Both the position numbers and the translations under genes were made by a program. From Pseudomonadota bacterium (lineage in GTDB: Bacteria > Pseudomonadota > Alphaproteobacteria > Rhizobiales > Devosiaceae), in the NCBI GenBank assembly GCA_023437755.1, contig JAEZFJ010000282.1, positions 1 through 5,308 of the forward strand: a stretch of 5,308 nt of DNA. The letters are read 5' to 3'. Position 1 is the stretch's first letter. Every line of letters begins with the position of its first letter. A model generated the notes under the pieces. The model made no database searches. It was not told where the DNA came from and saw nothing but the letters and a program-made list of their open reading frames with translations. Below are positions 1 to 5,111 of the stretch, piece after piece.

Positions 1-110
1 GTCCTGAAGTGTTCGAGCGGACCGGGGTGTTGATCGTCGCCAACCCGGCCACTCATGCATACCTGATGGAGCACCTGCGCGTGGTGCCACCCAAAGAACC
101 GACACCGTGA
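1..110 (+). CDS. 3' end of an unrecognised gene (partial)
   Basis: An open frame (third reading frame) enters from the left edge and ends at a TGA at 108-110. The last 35 residues include GVLIVANPATHAYLMEH and finish in a proline-rich tail, VVPPKEPTP. The short hydrophobic stretch followed by an amphipathic segment looks like the end of a folded domain, but I do not recognise the family. The reading frame is supported only by being open to the window edge and by ending 4 bases before the stop of the convergent minus-strand gene, a typical compact gene end. No hairpin terminator is visible between the two stops. Without upstream sequence nothing can be said about function or about a link to the F420 genes. 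Confidence 0.5.
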   Translation, partial: PEVFERTGVLIVANPATHAYLMEHLRVVPPKEPTP

Positions 111-114
111 GGGA

Positions 115-327
115 CTACTCACCCTCCTGGGGTCGCCACACGGTTTCGGTGCGGGTTTCCGGGTCCTGCACGATAACCTCGGCCTCAGGGTCCTGGCTGT
201 CGCGCGCCGCCTTGATCGCGACTTCGATGGCCTCGTCGCGATTGGTGAACGGGCCCACAGCGCTGCCGCGATAGGTGTACTGCCATACGGCATCGCGCAG
301 ATAGACGATGAAGTGACTCGAACTCAT
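115..327 (-). CDS. Small DUF2188-like protein, 70 aa
   Basis: The product is a 70-residue soluble protein with no signal peptide or membrane segment. Its layout resembles the small DUF2188 family: an N-terminal HFIVYLRDAVWQY strand pair, a turn with GPF, a helix DEAIEVAIKAARD (about residues 31-43) and a C-terminal strand EVIVQDPETRTETVW. The function of such proteins is unknown. I chose the ATG at 325-327 because a strong Shine-Dalgarno (GGAGGAG on the minus strand) lies just upstream; the frame stays open upstream as far as position 783, but that part runs antisense to fgd and has no family resemblance. The gene diverges from fgd and shares its 130-base upstream region, so the palindrome at 414-433 could affect both. 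It is probably a bystander to the F420 genes. The family call rests on pattern resemblance alone. Confidence 0.68.
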   Translation of the reverse strand: MSSSHFIVYLRDAVWQYTYRGSAVGPFTNRDEAIEVAIKAARDSQDPEAEVIVQDPETRTETVWRPQEGE

Positions 328-367
328 TTGCTCCTCCGCCAGCACAACGCAGCGAAGCAAATCTACG

Positions 368-383
368 TTGCCGACACCGGCAA
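368..383. repeat. Short inverted repeat in the divergent region
   Basis: TTGCCG and CGGCAA form perfect 6-bp arms around a 4-base spacer (ACAC). Like the stronger palindrome 48 bp downstream (centre to centre), it starts with TTG, ends with CAA and has a 4-base spacer, and 11 of 16 positions match the 16-base core of that site. It could be a degenerate second operator or chance in GC-rich DNA. No U-tract follows, so it is not an intrinsic terminator. Confidence 0.25.
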
Positions 384-413
384 GTGGAGTACCCTCGGAG
401 CACCACTGGACAT

Positions 414-433
414 TTTTGACCACCCGGTCAAAA
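414..433. promoter_or_regulatory. Palindromic operator upstream of fgd
   Basis: TTTTGACC and GGTCAAAA are perfect 8-bp inverted arms around the spacer ACCC. The site ends 24 bases before the fgd start codon at 458 and lies in the region shared with the divergent gene at 327. Its 18-base core, TTTGACCACCCGGTCAAA, matches the core of the site at 5065-5082 in 14 of 18 positions, including TTTGA and GGTCAAA at the ends. Dyads of this size are typical of TetR-type or similar dimeric repressors, and the half-site resembles the TTGACCA-type half-site of E. coli RutR. No regulator gene is present in the window, so the binding protein is unknown. I see no convincing -10/-35 pair around it. Confidence 0.55.
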
Positions 434-457
434 TATTGCAATGGCGCGGAGGTAGAG

Positions 458-1474
458 ATGCGGTTCGGATACAAGGCTTCGGCGGAGCAGTTTGCCCCCA
501 ACGCGCTGCTGCAATTCGCGGCGGAGGCCGAGGCTGCCGGGTTCGAGTCGGTGTGGGTCAGCGACCATTTCCAGCCGTGGAAGCACACCGATGGCCATGC
601 GCCCTTCGCCCCCGCCTGGATGGCAGCAGTGCTGGCGCGAACCGAGCGGGTGACCCTTGGCACATCTGTGCTCACACCCACATTTCGCCTGCATCCGTCC
701 GTGGTTGCGCATGCCTTCGGCACGCTGGGTGCGATGTTCCCCGGCCGCGTCATCCTCGGAGTGGGCACGGGAGAGTCGCTCAACGAAGTCCCCTCGACGG
801 GGATGCAATGGCCGGAGCTGAAAGAGCGTTCGGCTCGCCTGCGCGAGGCCGTGAGGCTGATCCGGCTGCTGTGGAGCGAGGAGCGCGTCAGCTTCGAGGG
901 CGAGTTCTACCGCACGGTCAATGCCACCATCTACGACAAGCCCGATGAGATGGTGCCGATCTACCTCGCTGCAGGCGGGCCACTGAACGCCAGATATGCC
1001 GGACGAGCGGGCGATGGCTTCATCTGCACCTCCGGCAAGGGCGCAGATCTCTACACCGAGCAGCTCCTGCCCAATGTCGCTGCCGGGCGCCTGGAATCCG
1101 ATCGTGCCGTCAAGCCCTTCGAGCGGATGATTGAAGTGAAGGTGTCGTTCGACACCGATCATGCCAAGGCACTCGAAGACACGCGTGAATGGGCGGCGCT
1201 CTCGCTTTCCGCCGAGGAAAAGCACTCGGTGCAGGACCCGGCCGAAATGGAACGGCTCGCTGCAGCATTGCCGATCGAGCGGGTGGCCAAGCGCTGGATC
1301 GTGTCGAGCGATCCCGACGAGCATGTCGCGGCCATCAAGACCTACATCGACTACGGCTTCGATCACCTGGTGTTCCATGCACCGGGCCTGGACCAGAGCC
1401 GATTCATCAAGCTCTACGCCGAGCACGTCCTGCCGCGGCTGCGGCAGCTATCTTCGCCGGAGGCAGCGAAATGA
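458..1474 (+). CDS. fgd: F420-dependent glucose-6-phosphate dehydrogenase (Fgd)
   Basis: This LLM-fold TIM-barrel enzyme oxidises glucose-6-phosphate to 6-phosphogluconolactone while reducing F420 to F420H2, and so would be the cytoplasmic source of reduced cofactor. The 338-residue product aligns closely, from memory, with Mycobacterium tuberculosis Fgd1 (336 aa) along its whole length: GYKASAEQFAP (4-14), SDHFQPW (35-41), LGTSVLTPTFR (67-77), GVGTGE (101-106), GDGFICTSGKG (185-195) and KRWIVSSDPDE (278-288). Residues equivalent to the Fgd1 active site are present: Glu10, Asp36, His37, Trp41 and Glu106. So are the phosphate-binding Lys194, Lys255 and Arg279 (Fgd1 Lys198, Lys259, Arg283). The ATG at 458 was chosen because GGAGG at 448-452 sits 5 bases upstream and the protein then begins like Fgd1; the in-frame ATG at 368 would add 30 unrelated residues. 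It is the first gene of the operon and its stop overlaps the cofE start as ATGA. Activity on another sugar phosphate is possible but less likely. Confidence 0.92.
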   Translation: MRFGYKASAEQFAPNALLQFAAEAEAAGFESVWVSDHFQPWKHTDGHAPFAPAWMAAVLARTERVTLGTSVLTPTFRLHPSVVAHAFGTLGAMFPGRVILGVGTGESLNEVPSTGMQWPELKERSARLREAVRLIRLLWSEERVSFEGEFYRTVNATIYDKPDEMVPIYLAAGGPLNARYAGRAGDGFICTSGKGADLYTEQLLPNVAAGRLESDRAVKPFERMIEVKVSFDTDHAKALEDTREWAALSLSAEEKHSVQDPAEMERLAAALPIERVAKRWIVSSDPDEHVAAIKTYIDYGFDHLVFHAPGLDQSRFIKLYAEHVLPRLRQLSSPEAAK

Positions 1475-2301
1475 CCATCCCGCGGCTGAGCATCTGGGGC
1501 CTGACCGGCATCCCCGAGGTCCAGCCGGGGGATGATCTGGTTGCACTGATCGCCGAGGCGGCAATGGCGCAGGCAGCCCACGATCCGGCAGGCGCGCTCG
1601 CTGACGGGGACATCCTGGTCGTCACCAGCAAGATCGTCTCCAAGGCGGAGGGCCGGCAGGTGCCGGCGTCGGACCGCGAGCAGGCGATTGCGGCGGACAC
1701 CGTCCGTATCGTGGCTGAACGGGTGCATCCCGGCGGTACCACCAAGATTGTCGAGACGCGGCAGGGTCTGATCATGGCCGCCGCAGGCATCGATATGTCC
1801 AACGTGCCCGAAGGGGTGGCGCTGCGGCTGCCGGAAGACCCCGATCGCTCGGCACGTGAACTCTGCGCCGGGCTACGGGAGCAACTCGGCGTCGCGGTGG
1901 GCATCATCATCACCGACACCATCGGTCGGCCGTGGCGCGTGGGGCAGACCGATGTCGCCATCGGTGCCGCAGGCTTGCAACTGACCGAGGACCTCCGCGG
2001 CGACCTCGATGCCAATGGACGGCCGCTGCATGTTACTGTCGCCGTGGTGGCCGATGAACTCGCCGGCGCAGCGGACCTGGTGAAGGGCAAGACCAGCGGT
2101 ATTCCGGTGGCTGTCGTTCGGGGGGCGGCCCGCCTCGTCACCGGCCTCGATGCTGCCGGGGCGCGCACCCTCGTACGGGGCGTGGACGACGACATGTTCC
2201 GCTTCGGCTCGGCAGAAGCCTACCGCCTCGGCTACGAGGCGGCGATGGCCGAGGTGAGAGAACAGCGGCGGCAAAGCTCGACGCAGGAGAGCGATTCGTG
2301 A
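1471..2301 (+). CDS. cofE: F420-0:gamma-glutamyl ligase CofE
   Basis: CofE is the cytoplasmic GTP-dependent ligase that adds gamma-linked glutamates to F420-0, making the F420-n forms that cells retain and enzymes bind. The 276-residue product carries the family landmarks in order: VTSKIVSKAEGR (51-62), ETRQGLIMAAAGIDMSNV (95-112), the ITDTIGRPWRVGQTD segment (147-161) followed by AIGAAGL, and VADE..GAADLVKGK (193-207). It resembles the N-terminal half of mycobacterial FbiB and archaeal CofE, but lacks the C-terminal nitroreductase-like FMN domain of FbiB that reduces dehydro-F420-0, so it looks like a ligase only. The tail after about residue 262 is polar and looks disordered. The ATG at 1471 overlaps the fgd stop, and GGAGG at 1459-1463 lies 7 bases upstream. 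Its place between fgd and an F420-0-type importer fits a role in charging imported precursor. Confidence 0.93.
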   Translation: MTIPRLSIWGLTGIPEVQPGDDLVALIAEAAMAQAAHDPAGALADGDILVVTSKIVSKAEGRQVPASDREQAIAADTVRIVAERVHPGGTTKIVETRQGLIMAAAGIDMSNVPEGVALRLPEDPDRSARELCAGLREQLGVAVGIIITDTIGRPWRVGQTDVAIGAAGLQLTEDLRGDLDANGRPLHVTVAVVADELAGAADLVKGKTSGIPVAVVRGAARLVTGLDAAGARTLVRGVDDDMFRFGSAEAYRLGYEAAMAEVREQRRQSSTQESDS

Positions 2302-3239
2302 GCCGCTGGCTTCGTTCTGCCTTCGCCTTGGCGATACTCGGCACGTCGACGGTGGCGCAGACCAGCTACCCGCTCACGGTCAACAATTGTGGTGCGGACG
2401 TCGTCTTCTCCGCAGTTCCCCAGCGGGTAGTGGCGATAAAATCCAATGCCGTCGAGCTGCTGCTGGCGCTCGGCTTGGAGGACCGCATAGCCGCTGTCGC
2501 CTTCCAGGACGGCCCCGTGCCGGAACCTTGGGCCGGAGCAGCGGCCGGCCTGCAGGTATTGTCCGACAAGCTTCCCGCGCAGGAGGTGGTGCTGGAGGCC
2601 GATCCCGATTTCGTCTACGGCGGCTGGGAAAGCAACTTCGTCGGCGACGGTGCCGGCGAGCGCCTGAGCTGGGCTGCCTTGGACGTTCCTACCTATGTAA
2701 CGCCCGCCGCCTGCAGGAGCGTAAGGCCCCCTGCCCTGACCTTCGACCATGTCTTTGCCGAAATCCGCGAGATGGGCCGCATCATGGACGCGGAGGTCGC
2801 TGCCGAGGCTTTGGTCTCCGAACAGCAGGCTCAACTCGCTGCCGTGAACGCGGATGAACGAAACCTGACCGCAGTTTGGTACTCATCCGGGACGAAGACT
2901 CCGTATGTCGGCGCGGGAAGCAATGCTCCCGCCATGATCATGAACAGTCTCGGGCTGACCAACATGTTCGCCGATGTCGATGATGGGTGGATCTCCGCCA
3001 GCTGGGAGGCGATCGCCGATGCCGATCCGGAGGTGATCGTGCTGGTGGATGCTGCGTGGAATTCCGCGGAGCAGAAGCGGAAGCTTCTCGCCGAGAACCC
3101 CATCACCAGCCAGATGTCTGCGGTCCGGAACGAACGCTATCTGGTCATCCCGTTTCCGGCGTCCGAGGCGGGGGTGCGGAACGTCCCCGCCGTGGCTGAC
3201 CTCGCAACGCAGCTCATCAGCCTCGATTTCCCGGAATGA
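2298..3239 (+). CDS. Periplasmic binding protein of proposed F420-0 ABC importer
   Basis: This cluster A-I (BtuF/FepB-like) substrate-binding protein would capture the ligand in the periplasm and deliver it to the permease encoded next. The 313-residue product has a signal peptide (basic SRWLR, hydrophobic AFALAIL, cleavage probably after Ala20 in STVAQ). No lipobox cysteine is present, so it should be soluble rather than a lipoprotein. The mature part starts YPLTVNNCGADVVF, then PQRVVAIKSNAVELLLALGL (41-60), GGWESNF (108-114), a linker helix at about 150-180, and GSNAPAMIMNSLG (207-219). Cys31 and Cys139 could form a disulfide. GWESNF and the YVTPAAC segment match my memory of the proposed F420-0 binding proteins (TIGR03868) better than cobalamin or siderophore ones. 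The start is GTG, overlapping the cofE stop as GTGA, with AGGAG at 2285-2289. The ligand is inferred from family and context; corrinoid or siderophore binding remains the main alternative. Confidence 0.85.
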   Translation: MSRWLRSAFALAILGTSTVAQTSYPLTVNNCGADVVFSAVPQRVVAIKSNAVELLLALGLEDRIAAVAFQDGPVPEPWAGAAAGLQVLSDKLPAQEVVLEADPDFVYGGWESNFVGDGAGERLSWAALDVPTYVTPAACRSVRPPALTFDHVFAEIREMGRIMDAEVAAEALVSEQQAQLAAVNADERNLTAVWYSSGTKTPYVGAGSNAPAMIMNSLGLTNMFADVDDGWISASWEAIADADPEVIVLVDAAWNSAEQKRKLLAENPITSQMSAVRNERYLVIPFPASEAGVRNVPAVADLATQLISLDFPE

Positions 3240-4255
3240 GGCGAGGCCGCCGGTTTGGTCTCGGCACCATCGTCTTGGCGCTGGGGGGGCTGCTGCTGGC
3301 GAGCCTCGTGGTTGCGTTGACCATCGGCCCGGCCGATATCGCGGCAGCGGAGGTGATACAGGCGGTGGGGGCAAGACTGGGTCTCGCCAATGCCGACCTG
3401 TCGCGGCTGAGGACCGCGATCGTCATCGATCTCAGACTACCGCGGCTGCTGGCGGCGGCGGCCACGGGTGCCGGTCTGGCGCTTTGCGGCGCCGTCATGC
3501 AGGCGCTGACCCGGAACCCGCTTGCCGACCCTTACCTTCTCGGCCTGTCGTCCGGGGCAGCGCTCGGCGCCGTGATATTCATGATCGCCGGTGCCAGCCT
3601 GCTGATGCCCCTCGGCGCGTTCCTGGGTGCGGTAGCCACGCTGATGCTGACGCTTTCCATCACCGGCCTGCTCGGCGGAGCCACCCCTGCCCGGGCGATC
3701 CTGGCTGGCATCGCCATCTCAGCGCTTGCGGCTGCCGCCACGTCGTTTCTGATCTTCTGGACGGCCACGGGGGATTCCTACCGCGAGATTCTGAGCTGGC
3801 TGATGGGCTCGCTGGGCGGGGTTAGCTGGCCCGAGGCGCTGCTGGCGAGCCTGGTGGTACTGGCGGCTGGACTGCCGCTGCTGCTGGTCGGAGGGGCGCT
3901 CGACGCGTTCGCCTTCGGCGACACCGCAGCTGCCTCGCTCGGCGTCGACGTCAGGCGGCTCCGGTGGCTGCTGCTGGGAGCCACGGCGCTGATCACCGGC
4001 GTGCTGGTGGCCGTGGGCGGCGCCATCGGCTTCGTCGGGCTGGTGGTGCCGCATATGGTGCGCCTGATGGTTGGTGCACGACACCGCCTGCTGCTGCCCG
4101 TCTGCATGCTGGCCGGGGCAATCTTCATGGTATGGTGCGATACCGCCGCCCGCACCGTGTTCGACCCTCGCGAACTGCCAGTCGGGATCATCACGGCAAT
4201 GATCGGGGCTCCCGCCTTCCTGTTGGTGCTGCTGCGCTTCCGGAGGATGACGTGA
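3236..4255 (+). CDS. FecCD/BtuC-type permease of proposed F420-0 importer
   Basis: This is the inner-membrane channel subunit of the importer, expected to work as a homodimer with the ATPase encoded next. The 339-residue product has the normal FecCD family length and about 9-10 hydrophobic segments, including roughly 10-31, 70-90, 100-122, 124-146, 152-176, 198-220, 245-275, 285-302 and 314-334. Family motifs are LRLPR (66-70), GAVMQALTRNPLADPYLLG (85-103), WLMGSLGG (188-195), GAIGFVGLVVPHMVRL (262-277, the loop that contacts the ATPase) and ELPVGIITAMIGAPAFL (313-329). The ATG overlaps the binding-protein stop as ATGA; the Shine-Dalgarno is weak (CCGGA), so translation probably depends on coupling to the gene before it. 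Subfamily (the proposed F420-0 permease, TIGR03869) is assigned mostly from the neighbours, because generic motifs do not separate it from BtuC or FecD. Confidence 0.88.
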   Translation: MRRGRRFGLGTIVLALGGLLLASLVVALTIGPADIAAAEVIQAVGARLGLANADLSRLRTAIVIDLRLPRLLAAAATGAGLALCGAVMQALTRNPLADPYLLGLSSGAALGAVIFMIAGASLLMPLGAFLGAVATLMLTLSITGLLGGATPARAILAGIAISALAAAATSFLIFWTATGDSYREILSWLMGSLGGVSWPEALLASLVVLAAGLPLLLVGGALDAFAFGDTAAASLGVDVRRLRWLLLGATALITGVLVAVGGAIGFVGLVVPHMVRLMVGARHRLLLPVCMLAGAIFMVWCDTAARTVFDPRELPVGIITAMIGAPAFLLVLLRFRRMT

Positions 4256-5022
4256 GCGGGCTGGTTGTCACGCGGCTGAGTGTACGCGCCGGCGAGCGGA
4301 AGATTGTCGATGATGCAACGTTCTCGGCGCCTGCCGGGCAGGTTACCGGTCTGGTCGGCCCAAACGGAGCCGGCAAGTCCACGGTTATGCGTGCCGCCTT
4401 GGGCTTCGGCGGTACCACCGCTGGCGAGGTGCTTTTTGCCGGGGCGGATCTGCTGGCAATAGCGCGACGGGAGCGGGCAAAAATCTGCGCATTCGTGGAG
4501 CAGACCGCTACAACGGAAACGCGTATCACGGTGCGCGAGGTCGTGGGGCTCGGCCGCCTACCTCACCAGCCCTCGTGGCAGGCGGAACCCAGCGAAGAAG
4601 ACGACGCCGTCGTCGAGCAGGCGCTCGCAGCAGTTGACCTCAGCGCCTTCGCCGATCGTGTGTTCAGCACCTTGTCCGGAGGTGAGCAGCAACGTGTTCA
4701 CTTGGCGCGGGCCTTGGCGCAGCAGCCACGTCTTCTTGTCTTGGACGAGCCCACCAGCCATCTCGACATCCGCGCTCAGCGCCACATGCTGGACCTGCTA
4801 CGCGACCGCGCGACTGCTGGCCTGACGGTGCTTATGGCCATTCACGACCTGAACCTGGCCGCGGGATACTGCGATCGCGTGGTGGTGATGAACGACGGAC
4901 GAATTGTCAGCGAGGGTGCTCCGGGCAACGTTCTGCTCCCTGCCCTGCTGCGCGAAGTCTATGGCGTGGAGGCCACCGTGATGACGAATCCGCGCACTGG
5001 CAGACCGCTGATTGCCTACTGA
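4252..5022 (+). CDS. ATPase of proposed F420-0 ABC importer
   Basis: This cytoplasmic ATP-binding subunit powers the importer. The 256-residue product has every motif needed for activity: Walker A GPNGAGKST (36-44), Q-loop Gln84 (AFVEQ), signature LSGGEQQR (141-148), Walker B LLVLDEPT (161-168), D-loop SHLD (169-172) and H-loop His198 (AIHDLN). Length and order are those of FecE/BtuD-type ATPases, and the C-terminal VYGVEATVMTNPRTGRPLI ending is typical of that group. I took the GTG at 4252 as start, which overlaps the permease stop as GTGA and has GGAGG at 4242-4246, 5 bases away; the frame is open further upstream only inside the permease gene. It closes the operon: a gap of 89 bases with its own regulatory features follows. 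The F420-0 assignment (TIGR03873 in the proposed cassette) is contextual, whereas the ABC ATPase identity is certain. Confidence 0.92.
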   Translation: MSGLVVTRLSVRAGERKIVDDATFSAPAGQVTGLVGPNGAGKSTVMRAALGFGGTTAGEVLFAGADLLAIARRERAKICAFVEQTATTETRITVREVVGLGRLPHQPSWQAEPSEEDDAVVEQALAAVDLSAFADRVFSTLSGGEQQRVHLARALAQQPRLLVLDEPTSHLDIRAQRHMLDLLRDRATAGLTVLMAIHDLNLAAGYCDRVVVMNDGRIVSEGAPGNVLLPALLREVYGVEATVMTNPRTGRPLIAY

Positions 5023-5035
5023 CACTGAATCCCGA

Positions 5036-5065
5036 TTGACAATCCACGATCCCGCACCCAAAAAT
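5036..5065 (+). promoter_or_regulatory. Candidate sigma-70 promoter for the second LLM gene
   Basis: A perfect -35 hexamer, TTGACA (5036-5041), is followed after 18 bases by AAAAAT (5060-5065), which matches 4 of 6 bases of the -10 consensus. This places the transcription start near 5072, inside the palindrome at 5062-5085, and leaves a leader of about 40 bases before the ATG. The -10 is weak and the spacing is one base long, so this is a candidate only. Overlap of -10 and start site with the dyad would be the usual geometry for repression. Confidence 0.38.
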
Positions 5066-5085
5066 TTGATCGGCTGGTCAAATTT
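5062..5085. promoter_or_regulatory. Palindromic operator upstream of the second LLM gene
   Basis: AAATTTGA and TCAAATTT are perfect 8-bp arms around an 8-base spacer. The core at 5065-5082, TTTGATCGGCTGGTCAAA, matches the core upstream of fgd in 14 of 18 positions. The core ends 29 bases before the ATG at 5112; the fgd copy ends 25 bases before its ATG. Sharing both sequence and position with the fgd site argues for a common regulator. The AT-rich arms are not followed by a U-tract, so this is not a terminator for the operon. Confidence 0.57.
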
Positions 5086-5111
5086 CGGGCGGCTCGGGCG
5101 GAGGGAAAAGC

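Noticed and set aside
115..783. Extended 222-residue form of the minus-strand small gene
   Set aside because: The extra 152 residues run antisense to fgd, whereas a strong Shine-Dalgarno sits immediately before the ATG at 325-327.
428..1426. Long open frame on the minus strand across fgd (332 codons)
   Set aside because: It runs fully antisense to a gene with clear Fgd homology, has no plausible ribosome site or family motif, and long antisense frames are common in GC-rich DNA.
1407..2195. Long minus-strand frame across cofE
   Set aside because: Its product is dominated by Ser, Pro, Ala, Thr and Arg, typical of reverse-strand reading of GC-rich coding DNA, and it lies antisense to a clear CofE.
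1471..2301. FbiB-type fusion (ligase plus reductase)
   Set aside because: The frame ends after the ligase domain and the next gene begins with a signal peptide; no nitroreductase-like domain is present.
2298..5022. Cobalamin (BtuFCD) or siderophore importer as the primary call
   Set aside because: The general fold fits, but no cobalamin riboswitch-sized leader, corrinoid gene or siderophore gene is nearby, while fgd and cofE are directly coupled and the binding-protein motifs match the proposed F420-0 group. It is kept as the alternative.
5062..5085. Intrinsic terminator after the ATPase gene
   Set aside because: The stem is AT-rich with an 8-base loop and is followed by CGGGCGG rather than a U-tract; similarity to the dyad before fgd explains it better as an operator.
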